Source: Bacillota bacterium (GTDB lineage Bacteria > Bacillota > Clostridia > Christensenellales > CAG-138). From it: DNA of 40,356 bases. The stretch spans positions 1-40,356 of the forward strand of contig JAEYHP010000168.1 in assembly GCA_023409435.1 (NCBI GenBank), given 5' to 3'. This document shows positions 32,828 to 40,263 of the stretch, piece by piece. The notes beneath the pieces are model-generated. The model was not told the origin of the DNA. It ran no database searches and was given only the letters and a program-made list of their open reading frames with translations. Position 1 is the stretch's first letter. Each line of letters starts with the position of its first letter. A program made the translations under genes and the position numbers.

Positions 32828-33146
32828 CATAACGACCATAAGCGCTTCTTCTCTTTTCTCTCAGCCGGTAACCGGTTCCTTCAAGCGCATTTCGTTAACG
32901 AAATGTCTTTGATACTATATAAGCGTAATGCAGAGCATCGACGGATGTTTCGCATATGCGCTTATTCCTTTACAATAAGGGAATAATGGCCCGACGCGGC
33001 TGACATTTGCTTTGACTTCCATGGCATGCTATATTCTAATTGATAGCAGAATTCTACAAATATTAATTTTCCAGTTAGACTGCGCATTATTTAACAAGCA
33101 GCCATGGTTTTGATATCATGATTCGTTGAGAATAGGAGACAGTATT
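32828..33146. other. Non-coding stretch with two close palindromes
   Basis: No credible gene in this 319-bp gap. CCGGTAACCGG (32865-32875) and the perfect 18-bp palindrome CATTTCGTTAACGAAATG (32888-32905) lie 12 bp apart. They could be a protein-binding site or the end of a mobile element; nothing ties them to either neighbour. Confidence 0.4.
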
Positions 33147-33656
33147 GTGGATAATCAAGATAACAAAAGCGCGCTTAAATTAAATAGTATTATTATCAAA
33201 GACATAAAGGACAGTCTGACAAAATCCATTTATACCAAAGCGGTGCTCGGAAAGCTTCCTGAATGGTTTGGAAATAAACAAGCCCTTGACGATTATGCCG
33301 AGAAGGTCGCTAAACTTCCATACTGGGCAGCATTGAATGAAAAGAATAGCTGCATCGGCTTTTTCGCCGTTAAAATGCATTATGGACACACAGGTGACAT
33401 ATTTGTCTGCGGAGTTCTTCCTGAATATCATTGTAATGGCATAGGAAAAGCTCTTTATAACATAGCGGAGGCATATTTAATACAAAACGGATGTAAATAC
33501 ATTATTGTTAAAACACTGAGCGATACGGTCAACTATGAACCATATGCTCGGACAAGAGAATTTTACAAAAGCGTTGGATTTAAACCGCTCATTACGCTGA
33601 CTGAGATGTGGGATGAAAAAAATCCTTGTCTTATTATGCTTAAAACGCTTACTTGA
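33147..33656 (+). CDS. GNAT-family N-acetyltransferase
   Basis: 169 aa from a GTG at 33147 with AGGAG eight nt upstream; the frame is open to a TTG at 33126 but that lies before the ribosome site. The GNAT fold is visible: central strand NSCIGFFAVKMHYGHTGDIF then VCGVLPEYHCNGIGKALYNI, the acetyl-CoA loop being Q/R-x-x-G-x-G/A type (here YHCNGIGKAL), followed by TREFYKSVGFKPL. It should acetylate a small molecule or protein amine. The substrate is unknown. It is an isolated plus-strand gene in an accessory stretch. Confidence 0.85.
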   Translation: MDNQDNKSALKLNSIIIKDIKDSLTKSIYTKAVLGKLPEWFGNKQALDDYAEKVAKLPYWAALNEKNSCIGFFAVKMHYGHTGDIFVCGVLPEYHCNGIGKALYNIAEAYLIQNGCKYIIVKTLSDTVNYEPYARTREFYKSVGFKPLITLTEMWDEKNPCLIMLKTLT

Positions 33657-33817
33657 TGTAAAAACATCATAGCTGATAATAGAAGGTATATAAAAACTCG
33701 AGTTTGTCAAATCTATTGAGTTTCATATAATAGGAATTTAATTGCTTTCAATAGGCCGACCGCATAACGCTGGTGACAGTACCAACAATACCTGGGCGCG
33801 TTAAGCGCAGAAGATCA

Positions 33818-33842
33818 AAGGGAGCGGATTTTCCGCTCCCTT
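33818..33842 (-). terminator. Hairpin terminator after the small secreted protein gene
   Basis: AAGGGAGCGGA (33818-33828) pairs perfectly with TCCGCTCCCTT (33832-33842) around a 3-nt loop, 28 bp past the stop of the minus-strand gene. The U tract (TTTGATCTT) is weak. Confidence 0.6.
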
Positions 33843-33869
33843 CAAATATCTCATAAAGCAGCGTGGATA

Positions 33870-34166
33870 TTATCCTTCAAGTTCCCACGGACCATGGTGC
33901 TGTACTTTAAGACGATACTCTACGCCGCAGGAGATACACTCGTAATAATGATAGCATTCCCAAACCCATCGACCATATGTCGAAATTGTTGGATGATCTT
34001 GCCAAAAAAACAGAAGCTCAGGTTCATCTGAAACCTCATTATACAGGTATGCACTGTCTTCTCCGCAGTATCGGCAAATAGAGAAACTAGCAGCGGAAGT
34101 AGATGAGATCATTCCGAAAACCAAGATAAGAACAACAAGTAAAGCGAGTGCTCTTTTTGTACCCAT
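33870..34166 (-). CDS. Small secreted protein with two CxxC pairs
   Basis: 98 aa from the ATG at 34166 (GGAGG five nt upstream; a further ATG at 34178 has no better site). An N-terminal signal peptide (KRALALLVVLILVFGMISST SAA) is followed by a mature part of about 70 residues with CRYC and CISC pairs 40 residues apart, consistent with one zinc ribbon or two disulfides, plus many aromatics (WQDHPTISTYGRWVWECYHY). I do not recognise the family. It stands alone between two similar hairpins (33818 and 34255) in the accessory stretch beside sigK. An extracellular or envelope role is inferred from the signal peptide only. Confidence 0.65.
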   Translation of the reverse strand: MGTKRALALLVVLILVFGMISSTSAASFSICRYCGEDSAYLYNEVSDEPELLFFWQDHPTISTYGRWVWECYHYYECISCGVEYRLKVQHHGPWELEG

Positions 34167-34254
34167 ATTAACCTCCAATTCATATATTTTTCAATAACAT
34201 ATCATCGAGATAAACCTGAATCAAGACGTAATTCAATAATCTGACAAACGTTTC

Positions 34255-34281
34255 AAAGGGAACGCAATATTCGCTCCCTTT
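34255..34281 (-). terminator. Imperfect hairpin with AAAGGGA/TCCCTTT arms
   Basis: AAAGGGA (34255-34261) pairs with TCCCTTT (34275-34281), with a further CG/CG inner pair. The arms resemble those of the hairpin at 33818-33842, so the small secreted-protein gene is bracketed by related stem-loops. It may end transcription from the double-HTH gene. Confidence 0.4.
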
Positions 34282-34371
34282 GTTATATGCCGTGTATTTG
34301 TGAACAAGTTTTGTTATATCGGACAATCAAGCCTGCATAGTATCTAAACACCATTATGATGAGGTAAAAAT

Positions 34372-34539
34372 ATGGATATAGTTGTACATTATCCAAAAGA
34401 CCCTGACCGCCTTCGTGAACTGCAACAGAAGGTTGCCGCAGTGCATGCAGAGGCGGTTGTTCGGCGTATACAGTCGATTCCCTGCCCCAAACAGCAGAAA
34501 GAGGAACTGTTAAAATCAATCATTAAGAATGCTCGATGA
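34372..34539 (+). CDS. 55-residue conserved-looking small protein
   Basis: ATG at 34372 with GAGGT six nt upstream; TGA at 34537-34539. The translation begins MDIVVHYPKDPDRLRELQQK, continues VAAVHAEAVVRRIQ and ends with a lysine/leucine-rich helix (SIPCPKQQKEELLKSIIKNAR). It looks like a compact helical protein without membrane segments. Its 3' end overlaps by 24 bp, tail to tail, the double-HTH regulator. A good ribosome site and regular amphipathic pattern argue that it is real. The function is unknown; small ORFs paired with HTH genes are frequent in integrated elements, so a mobile-element accessory role is possible. Confidence 0.6.
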   Translation: MDIVVHYPKDPDRLRELQQKVAAVHAEAVVRRIQSIPCPKQQKEELLKSIIKNAR

Positions 34540-35061
34540 ATTCTCACAGGTACTCATATTTCTAAGGGTAATTAACCTCTCCCAATATACCCTGGTCATC
34601 CTCATCTTATCGCTTTCCCATCGCTCTACGGTATTAACTTGAACACCTATATGCTCTGCAAAAAGCTTTTGTGTAAGGCGAGCTGATTTTCGTATAAACT
34701 TTATTTGTAGGCCTTGTCCTTGATAAAGGAATAAATTGTATTCATCGACTAGGTCAACAATATCAACTTCAAATAGACTAGCAATTCTCCTTAAAATATC
34801 GATCGGATAATACTTTCGTTCTACTTCTTCCATAGAGCTGTATGTAGTGCGATCTATCCCGATATATTGAGCAACTTCACTTTGCAGCATTGATTTTTGG
34901 TAACGGCAGAGGCGCAATTTCTCCGAAGTACTCTTGTAGGCTTTCAAGTTGAGGCCAGGCTTGTTGTACTTTTCTCCATCAGCTAATAAATGAGGCTGTA
35001 ATAGTTGGAAGCTATGAATATAGAGAGGCGCAAATGATGCCTTTTCTCCCGAATGCGCCAT
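34516..35061 (-). CDS. Protein with two XRE-type helix-turn-helix domains
   Basis: 181 aa if started at the ATG at 35061 (MAHSGEKASFAPLYIHSFQL). The frame stays open into the sigK fragment (35178) but that part is antisense-like filler created at the junction. First HTH: KLRLCRYQKSMLQSEVAQYI then GIDRTTYSSMEEVERKYYPI (about 63-105). Second HTH: IKFIRKSARLTQKLFAEHIG then VQVNTVERWESDKMRMTRVY (about 132-172). Two XRE domains in one short chain suggest a DNA-binding regulator that may bind paired half sites. The AGGAG upstream is 13 nt from the ATG, so the exact start is uncertain. It directly follows the broken end of sigK, as an element-borne gene would. Confidence 0.7.
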   Translation of the reverse strand: MAHSGEKASFAPLYIHSFQLLQPHLLADGEKYNKPGLNLKAYKSTSEKLRLCRYQKSMLQSEVAQYIGIDRTTYSSMEEVERKYYPIDILRRIASLFEVDIVDLVDEYNLFLYQGQGLQIKFIRKSARLTQKLFAEHIGVQVNTVERWESDKMRMTRVYWERLITLRNMSTCENSSSILND

Positions 35062-35150
35062 GATAAAAAGACTTTCTCCTATTCGTGATAAAGTACGCCA
35101 TTTAACATTGTGAGCAACGGGGTTTTCAACATTAGTTGAAAAAGAGTCCG

Positions 35151-35495
35151 TTATGATAGAATAGCATTTTCGATGCATCTTGCGGCATACGTCGCAAGCG
35201 CGGTGCCCTTTTGCGCATCATAGGTGGAAACCGCTTTGATGAGGCCTATCGTGCCGATGGATATGACGTCGTCGCTGTCCCGGTTTGTTCCGGTAAATTT
35301 TTTTGCGATATGGGCGACCAGGCGCAGATTGTGTTCAATGAGCATGGACCTTGCTTCGTCATCCCCATTTGCGTAGCGCGCAAGGCATTCTTTTTCCTGG
35401 TCCGGAGTCAGGGGTTCGGGGAATGAGTTTCCATTGTTGATGTAAGCGGCAAAAAAGAACAGGTCCTTGCAGAGCTGCATCAGGATATCGAGCAT
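35151..35495 (-). pseudogene. sigK: Sporulation sigma factor SigK, 5' half only
   Basis: 114 codons matching the N-terminal part of sigma-K: an opening pro-like hydrophobic stretch (LCKDLFFFAAYINNG), FPEPLTPDQEKECLARYANG, the region 2 core MLIEHNLRLVAHIAKKFTGT and SIGTIGLIKAVSTYDAQKGT then ALATYAARCIENAIL. The normal protein goes on for another ~120 residues (regions 3 and 4); here the frame ends with Ser-stop immediately after CIENAIL. The break falls at or within a few codons of where the skin element splits sigK in B. subtilis. The 3' half is not in the window on either strand. The ATG has GGGAGG upstream. Either a split gene rebuilt by excision during sporulation, or a dead fragment. Confidence 0.85.
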
Positions 35496-35601
35496 ACGCC
35501 AATACCTCCCTAATTCTGCGGTGTATCAGCATATGCTTTAGACAGCTTGTTGGTTGTTTGTCCGGGAAAAGTCTATTAGGGAGATAAAAGAAAAGGCGTT
35601 G

Positions 35602-36825
35602 TTACGTCAGCTTTTTGCGCAGCATATCGCCTGCCTGTAACGGCTGTTCCGCCGCGATCCATAGGCGCTGCTGCGGGTGGGGGGCTGAAGCTACCTCTTC
35701 CCCATCCTCCGTCCGCATGGAAGCAACGGTAATCGTCTGGTCTATGCTGCCGGGAGAAAGTATCTCCAGCGTATCCCCCAGAAAGAAGCGATTGCGCTGC
35801 TCAAGTAACGCGCTACGCTGCGTTTCGTCGTATTCGAGGACCACCGCGGAAAGCTCATGCGTCTGCACATAGCTTGCGCTGTGCGTCATCTGCCCTTCGG
35901 CTCCCGGATTCCCGAACGCAAAACCAAAGGTATAAGGCCGATGGCTGGCTTTATGAAGCTCCTCAATGAATGCAGCGTCCGGCGGTTCATAAAAGGGACT
36001 GTTCAGGTACGCGTCGAGCGCCATGCGGTAGGCATTCACGACGGTGGCCACATAGTAGACGCTCTTCATGCGGCCTTCGATCTTCAGGCTGTCAGCACCC
36101 GTTGACAGCACTTCATTCAGCCTGGGCAGCAAATTAAGGTCCCGGGAATTGAGCATGTAGGTTCCGCGCTCATCCTGCTCTATGGGAAAATACTCCCCGT
36201 TTTTCCCCCGCTCCCGCAGTTCGTATGTCCAGCGGCAGGGCTGCGCGCATTCGCCCTTGTTGGAGTCTCTCCCATTGATGTAATTGCTCAGTAAGCAGCG
36301 CCCGGAATAGGAAATGCACATGGCGCCGTGGACAAAAAGTTCAATTTCAAGCCCGGACACCTTTTCTTTTATGCCGCGCGCTTCGGTAAGAGAAAGCTCC
36401 CGCGCAAGCACGATGCGCTTGACGCCCTGCTCCTGCCAGAACCTTGCGGCATGGGAATTAAGCGTGTTTGCCTGCGTGCTCAAATGCAGCTCCATATCGG
36501 GCACATGTTCCCGCGCAAGGCGAATGACGCCGGGATCGTTGACGATCAGCGCGTCAGCGCCCGCCGCGTGAAGATCGTTTAAAAATGAAGGCAGACCGAT
36601 GAGCTCGTCATCTCGCGCAAAGGCGTTGACCGCCACGTAGACGCGCTTCTTCTGTTTGTGCGCAAACCCGCATGCCTCAAAGAGCTGATCCAGCGTAAAG
36701 TTATCCGCAAAATTCCTGAGGCTCATTTGCCGCATACCGACATACACGGCATCCGCACCAAAGCGCAATGCCGTGTAAAAGCGTTCCATATTGCCCGCAG
36801 GGGCCAACAATTCGGGAATTTTCAT
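35602..36825 (-). CDS. U32 peptidase-family protein, TrhP/YrrO-like tRNA hydroxylation factor
   Basis: 407 aa. Opens with the family start PELLAPAGNMERFYTALRFG then ADAVYVG, a TIM-barrel-like core, and carries the U32 signature ELFVHGAMCISYSGRCLLSN followed by RDSNKGECAQPCRW (cysteines near 170-195). In B. subtilis and E. coli, proteins of this group (YrrN/YrrO, YegQ) are needed for 5-hydroxyuridine formation at tRNA position 34 with prephenate; protease activity is doubtful. It is encoded downstream of mltG, a gene order also known in Bacillus. The C-terminal beta domain (LLEQRNRFFLGDTLEILSPG) is complete. Confidence 0.88.
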   Translation of the reverse strand: MKIPELLAPAGNMERFYTALRFGADAVYVGMRQMSLRNFADNFTLDQLFEACGFAHKQKKRVYVAVNAFARDDELIGLPSFLNDLHAAGADALIVNDPGVIRLAREHVPDMELHLSTQANTLNSHAARFWQEQGVKRIVLARELSLTEARGIKEKVSGLEIELFVHGAMCISYSGRCLLSNYINGRDSNKGECAQPCRWTYELRERGKNGEYFPIEQDERGTYMLNSRDLNLLPRLNEVLSTGADSLKIEGRMKSVYYVATVVNAYRMALDAYLNSPFYEPPDAAFIEELHKASHRPYTFGFAFGNPGAEGQMTHSASYVQTHELSAVVLEYDETQRSALLEQRNRFFLGDTLEILSPGSIDQTITVASMRTEDGEEVASAPHPQQRLWIAAEQPLQAGDMLRKKLT

Positions 36826-36932
36826 ATCATACTATTCTCAAATAAAAAGTTGACGCTTTTGTTTGGTCTCGCATGCGGAATGAATCCGCCCGCGCTCCCG
36901 CCGCTGCGCGGCGCGTGTCGCTATGGCGCCAC

Positions 36933-36967
36933 GATACTAATATCGTTTTTAAAACGATATTAGTATC
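36933..36967. repeat. Perfect 17-bp inverted repeat overlapping the mltG stop codon
   Basis: GATACTAATATCGTTTT (36933-36949), one T, AAAACGATATTAGTATC (36951-36967). The last two bases are part of the mltG stop codon (36966-36968). It is followed on the minus strand by a GC-rich run (about 36880-36932) rather than U residues. It may act as a 3' mRNA stabiliser, or belong to a repeat family. Confidence 0.75.
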
Positions 36968-38114
36968 AAGACCAGTACTGGGAGTATTTTGCGATGTTCG
37001 CCTCATGCTCCTCAAGTGTTTTTGCAAATATCAGCGCTTCGTTCTCCGGAAGAGCCATATTGCAAAAAAACTTGTATCCGCCTTCGATATACTCTTCGTT
37101 CGGATAAAGCGCGGCTTCTATTGCCAATTTGCCGGGGTTTGAAATGGGCCCGGCGGGAAGCCCGCCATACAGGTACGTGTTATAAGGCGAATCGGTCGCC
37201 TTTTCCTCTGCCGTATAAACATATTTGTTCACCTTGAGCGCGTACTGCATGGTGGCGCAGGACTCAAGGCGTTCCCCGGCGTTCAGACGGTTGTGGAATA
37301 CCGCGGAAACCTTGTAGAAATCCTCTTTGACGGACGCTTCGCGCTCGATGACGGAGGCGAGCGTAATGACGTCGTCTATGCTCATATCCATTTCTTTTGC
37401 ACGCGCCAGGTATTCCTCTGTAAATATTTCGTTAAAGCGCACCAGCATCTTGTTGATAATGCTTTCGGGAGTCGCGTCCGCAAATACCTCATAGGTATCC
37501 GGGAAGAGGTAGCCTTCCAGGAAGTAATCGCGCGGTTTTTCCGGCTTCTCCTGTATGGCCGCCAAGAACGGATAGGTTTCAAATGTCTTTTTGTCGTTGC
37601 ACAGACGCAAAAATTCCTGTTCGTCCACGGTAAGGCCTGCCTGCTGCATGGACCAGAGCACGCCGCTTATGGTATATCCTTCCTGGACCTTGAGGTTTAC
37701 GGTCTGCCTTGGCGGGTTGCCCGCGCATATAATGTCCACAATTTCCGGGATATCCATGTTTCTTGAAAGAATGTAGGTGCCGGATTTGAGCTTGTTAGCC
37801 TTGCCTACAAAATCTACATATACCTTAAAAACCGCCGTATTGGAAATGAGCCCGGGCTCGTCGCCGCCAAAAGCGTGATAGAGCTTGGTGGCGACGGCGC
37901 TCGCAGAATCGTTTTTTTCCACCACGAACGCCACAGGGGTGGCATCGCTGCTGTTCACGGGTTTAATATAGCGGTCCAATACATAATTGATCCCAATCGA
38001 AAAAACCGCATACGTTATAGCAAGGCTTAATAAGAGCACCAATACGGGCCGTAAAAACCGCCATGTATTTTGTAAGGCCGGCGACGGCCCTTTAAAACGC
38101 CATTTTTTAGGCAT
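36966..38114 (-). CDS. mltG: Endolytic murein transglycosylase MltG
   Basis: 382 aa from the ATG at 38114 (GGAGG six nt upstream; the frame is open 26 codons further but without a ribosome site). One membrane anchor (FLRPVLVLLLSLAITYAVFS, about 20-42), a LysM-like part (FVVEKNDSASAVATKLYHAF) and the YceG core: FLEGYLFPDTYEVFADAT and ITLASVIEREASVKEDFYKV with the catalytic Glu, then FHNRLNAGERLESCATMQYA and LPAGPISNPGKLAIEAAL. It cleaves nascent glycan strands at the membrane and may set glycan length. It lies in a housekeeping run (rnj, ylbF, mltG, U32). Confidence 0.95.
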   Translation of the reverse strand: MPKKWRFKGPSPALQNTWRFLRPVLVLLLSLAITYAVFSIGINYVLDRYIKPVNSSDATPVAFVVEKNDSASAVATKLYHAFGGDEPGLISNTAVFKVYVDFVGKANKLKSGTYILSRNMDIPEIVDIICAGNPPRQTVNLKVQEGYTISGVLWSMQQAGLTVDEQEFLRLCNDKKTFETYPFLAAIQEKPEKPRDYFLEGYLFPDTYEVFADATPESIINKMLVRFNEIFTEEYLARAKEMDMSIDDVITLASVIEREASVKEDFYKVSAVFHNRLNAGERLESCATMQYALKVNKYVYTAEEKATDSPYNTYLYGGLPAGPISNPGKLAIEAALYPNEEYIEGGYKFFCNMALPENEALIFAKTLEEHEANIAKYSQYWS

Positions 38115-38201
38115 AAGCTTCCTCCGTTGTTGTGTTTCTGCCTTACGTCCATTATACCAAGTACGGAAGGTGCGCGCAACAAAGCGGGCCATTCGGGAAG
38201 A

Positions 38202-38546
38202 TTATCCATCGAGCATGCTCAGATCGGCCTCCACGGCTTCGGCCAGAAGCTTGTACACGCTTCCCAACAGGCTGTTGAGCCGGTATTCCGCCAGCAGGAA
38301 TTCCGCGGCGTTCGGATCAAACTGCAAAAGTTCCCCAATATGTTGGAGCTGTTGAAGCGTTTGGGGGGATTGTCTGCCCGCCATGGCGTCCGCCTGCGCT
38401 TGCATCTGAAGCCTTTTGTACTCCTTGTAAAATCCGCGGATACTGTTGTCTTGCATGGCCTTTTCCCGCGCGCTGACAAACCTAAGGTATTCTTCGCTTT
38501 GGCGAAGCTCAAATGCAAGAGCCTGCGCTGCCTGTGTGATTGCCAT
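38202..38546 (-). CDS. YlbF/YmcA family protein
   Basis: 114 aa, helical. The family pattern is evident: ALAFELRQSEEYLRFVSARE, DNSIRGFYKEYKRLQMQAQA, and FDPNAAEFLLAEYRLNSLLG. In B. subtilis YlbF, YmcA and YaaT form a complex that helps RNase Y process mRNA and influences sporulation and competence. Here it is encoded 58 bp after RNase J, which fits an RNA-decay link. The ATG has AAGGAGG six nt upstream. The Gln-rich middle (QSPQTLQQLQHIG) is a local feature. Confidence 0.85.
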   Translation of the reverse strand: MAITQAAQALAFELRQSEEYLRFVSAREKAMQDNSIRGFYKEYKRLQMQAQADAMAGRQSPQTLQQLQHIGELLQFDPNAAEFLLAEYRLNSLLGSVYKLLAEAVEADLSMLDG

Positions 38547-38576
38547 ATACGGCCTCCTTCCGATGTAAAGAGTAAA

Positions 38577-38595
38577 GCGCCGCTAAAAGCGGCGC
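38577..38595 (-). terminator. Stem-loop between RNase J and YlbF genes
   Basis: GCGCCGCT (38577-38584) pairs with AGCGGCGC (38588-38595) around a 3-nt loop; on the minus strand it is followed by TTTACTCTTT. It lies 10 bp past the rnj stop and can act as a terminator or partial attenuator. Confidence 0.7.
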
Positions 38596-38604
38596 CTTAT
38601 GCCA

Positions 38605-40263
38605 TTAAGGAATTTCTACGATGATGGGCAGTATCACCGGGTTGCGTTTTGTTTTGTTGTACAGATATTCGCGCAGGACGTTGCGCATGCCGTTTTTGAT
38701 GTTTGCCCAATCGGACTGGTGGTGCTGTTCAAACAGCGCGGCCTGCGGGCGTACAAGGTCGCAGGCTTCGTTGATAAGGTCCTCCGATTCGCGCACATAT
38801 ACAAACCCGCGTGAAATAATATCCGGCCCAGCCAGAAGCTTGCCTGTCTTTTTCTGAAGCGCGATGACGATGGCAACAAGCCCGTCCTGGGACAGGAGGC
38901 GGCGGTCCTTCAGTACCACGTTTCCGATATCTCCCACGCCAAGGCCGTCTATCATGACGCTTCCCGCAGGCACGCTGCCGTTGATCTTGCCGGAGTTGAC
39001 CGTAAGCTCCACGATGTCCCCGATATCCGTCATAAAAACATGCTCGGCATCCATGCCCATCTCCTGTGCGAGCTGGCCGTGCATGTAGAGGTGCCGGTAT
39101 TCGCCGTGCACCGGGATAAAATACTTGGGTTTGGTGAGGTTGAGCATCAGCCTGAGCTCTTCCCGGCAGGCGTGGCCGGAAACATGGACGTCCGCCATCT
39201 GGTCGTACACCACCATTGCGCCCTTCTGGAACAGCTGGTTGATTACGCGGGCCACGCCGCGCTCGTTTCCGGGGATTGCCGAAGCGGAAATGATGACGGT
39301 ATCGCCTTTGCCGATGTTGAGCTTGTGCGAGGAGTTCGCCATGCGGAACAGCCCGCTCATCGGTTCGCCCTGACTGCCGGTGGTAATGACGCAAACCTGA
39401 TCGTCCCGGTATTTGCGCAGCTTCTCAACCTCCACGATGCTTTCCTGGAGGATGTTGAGATACCCCAGTTCAATCGCCGTCTGCGCGATATTGACCATGC
39501 TGCGGCCCTGGAAGCAAATCACGCGCCCGTGAGCGATCGCAACGTCCGCCACCTGTTGGATACGGTAAATGTTGGATGCGAAGGAGGCCACAATCACCCG
39601 GCCCTCCGCCGTATCAAAGTAATGCTCGAATGTCTTGCCGATTTCACGCTCGGATTGCGTATGGCCGGGGCGTTCCACGTTCGTGCTGTCCGACATCAGC
39701 GCAAGCACGCCCTTGGAGCCGTAATGCGCAAACCGGGCGATGTTCATGGGCTCGCCGTCTATAGGCGTATAGTCCACTTTGAAGTCCCCGGTATGGATCA
39801 CGGTGCCGATCGGCGTCGTGACGGCAAGCGCCACGGCTCCTGCTATGGAATGGCAGGTCTTGATAAACTCGATGTTGAAGCAGCCCAGCTTCAGCGTATC
39901 CCCCGGGCTCACGCAACGGAGCATTTCCTTGCCGAGCTTTTGCTCCTCGAGCTTATGCTCAATAAGGGCAATGGTCAGCTTTGTGCCGTAAACGGGGACT
40001 TCCGGAAATTTTTGCAGTGCAAAGGGCACCGCGCCGATATGATCCTCATGCCCATGGGTAATCAAAAAACCGCGCAGCTTGTCTATGTTTTTTTCCAGGT
40101 ATGCCATGTCGGGGATGACGAGATCAATGCCCAACATTTCTTCGTCGGGGAAAATCAGCCCGCAGTCAATTACGACAATATCTTTCCCGTATTCAAGTAC
40201 GGTCATGTTCTTGCCGATCTCGGTCACGCCGCCCAACGGAATAATCTTTAGTTTTGAAGCCAA
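38605..40263 (-). CDS. rnj: Ribonuclease J
   Basis: 552 aa, full length. Metallo-beta-lactamase/beta-CASP nuclease: IIPLGGVTEIGKNMTVLEYG, the metal motif HGHEDHIGAVPF (about 70-81), HTGDFKVDYTP, SDSTNVERPG and ITTGSQGEPMSGLFRMA in the beta-CASP part, FIPVHGEYRHLYMHGQLAQE, and the C-terminal domain ending PVILPIIVEIP. It degrades and processes RNA 5' to 3' and endonucleolytically, and is a central Bacillota RNase. The start is a TTG with AAGGAG eight nt upstream. The paralogue (J1 or J2) cannot be decided. Confidence 0.96.
   Translation of the reverse strand: MASKLKIIPLGGVTEIGKNMTVLEYGKDIVVIDCGLIFPDEEMLGIDLVIPDMAYLEKNIDKLRGFLITHGHEDHIGAVPFALQKFPEVPVYGTKLTIALIEHKLEEQKLGKEMLRCVSPGDTLKLGCFNIEFIKTCHSIAGAVALAVTTPIGTVIHTGDFKVDYTPIDGEPMNIARFAHYGSKGVLALMSDSTNVERPGHTQSEREIGKTFEHYFDTAEGRVIVASFASNIYRIQQVADVAIAHGRVICFQGRSMVNIAQTAIELGYLNILQESIVEVEKLRKYRDDQVCVITTGSQGEPMSGLFRMANSSHKLNIGKGDTVIISASAIPGNERGVARVINQLFQKGAMVVYDQMADVHVSGHACREELRLMLNLTKPKYFIPVHGEYRHLYMHGQLAQEMGMDAEHVFMTDIGDIVELTVNSGKINGSVPAGSVMIDGLGVGDIGNVVLKDRRLLSQDGLVAIVIALQKKTGKLLAGPDIISRGFVYVRESEDLINEACDLVRPQAALFEQHHQSDWANIKNGMRNVLREYLYNKTKRNPVILPIIVEIP

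Noticed and set aside
35062..35178. N-terminal extension of the double-HTH protein (MHRKCYSIITDS...)
   Set aside because: These codons are out-of-frame sigK sequence and junction DNA; the family-like part begins near 35061.
39040..40251. 403-codon plus-strand open frame opposite RNase J
   Set aside because: Shadow frame of a highly conserved gene; His/Val-rich composition is that of antisense translation.
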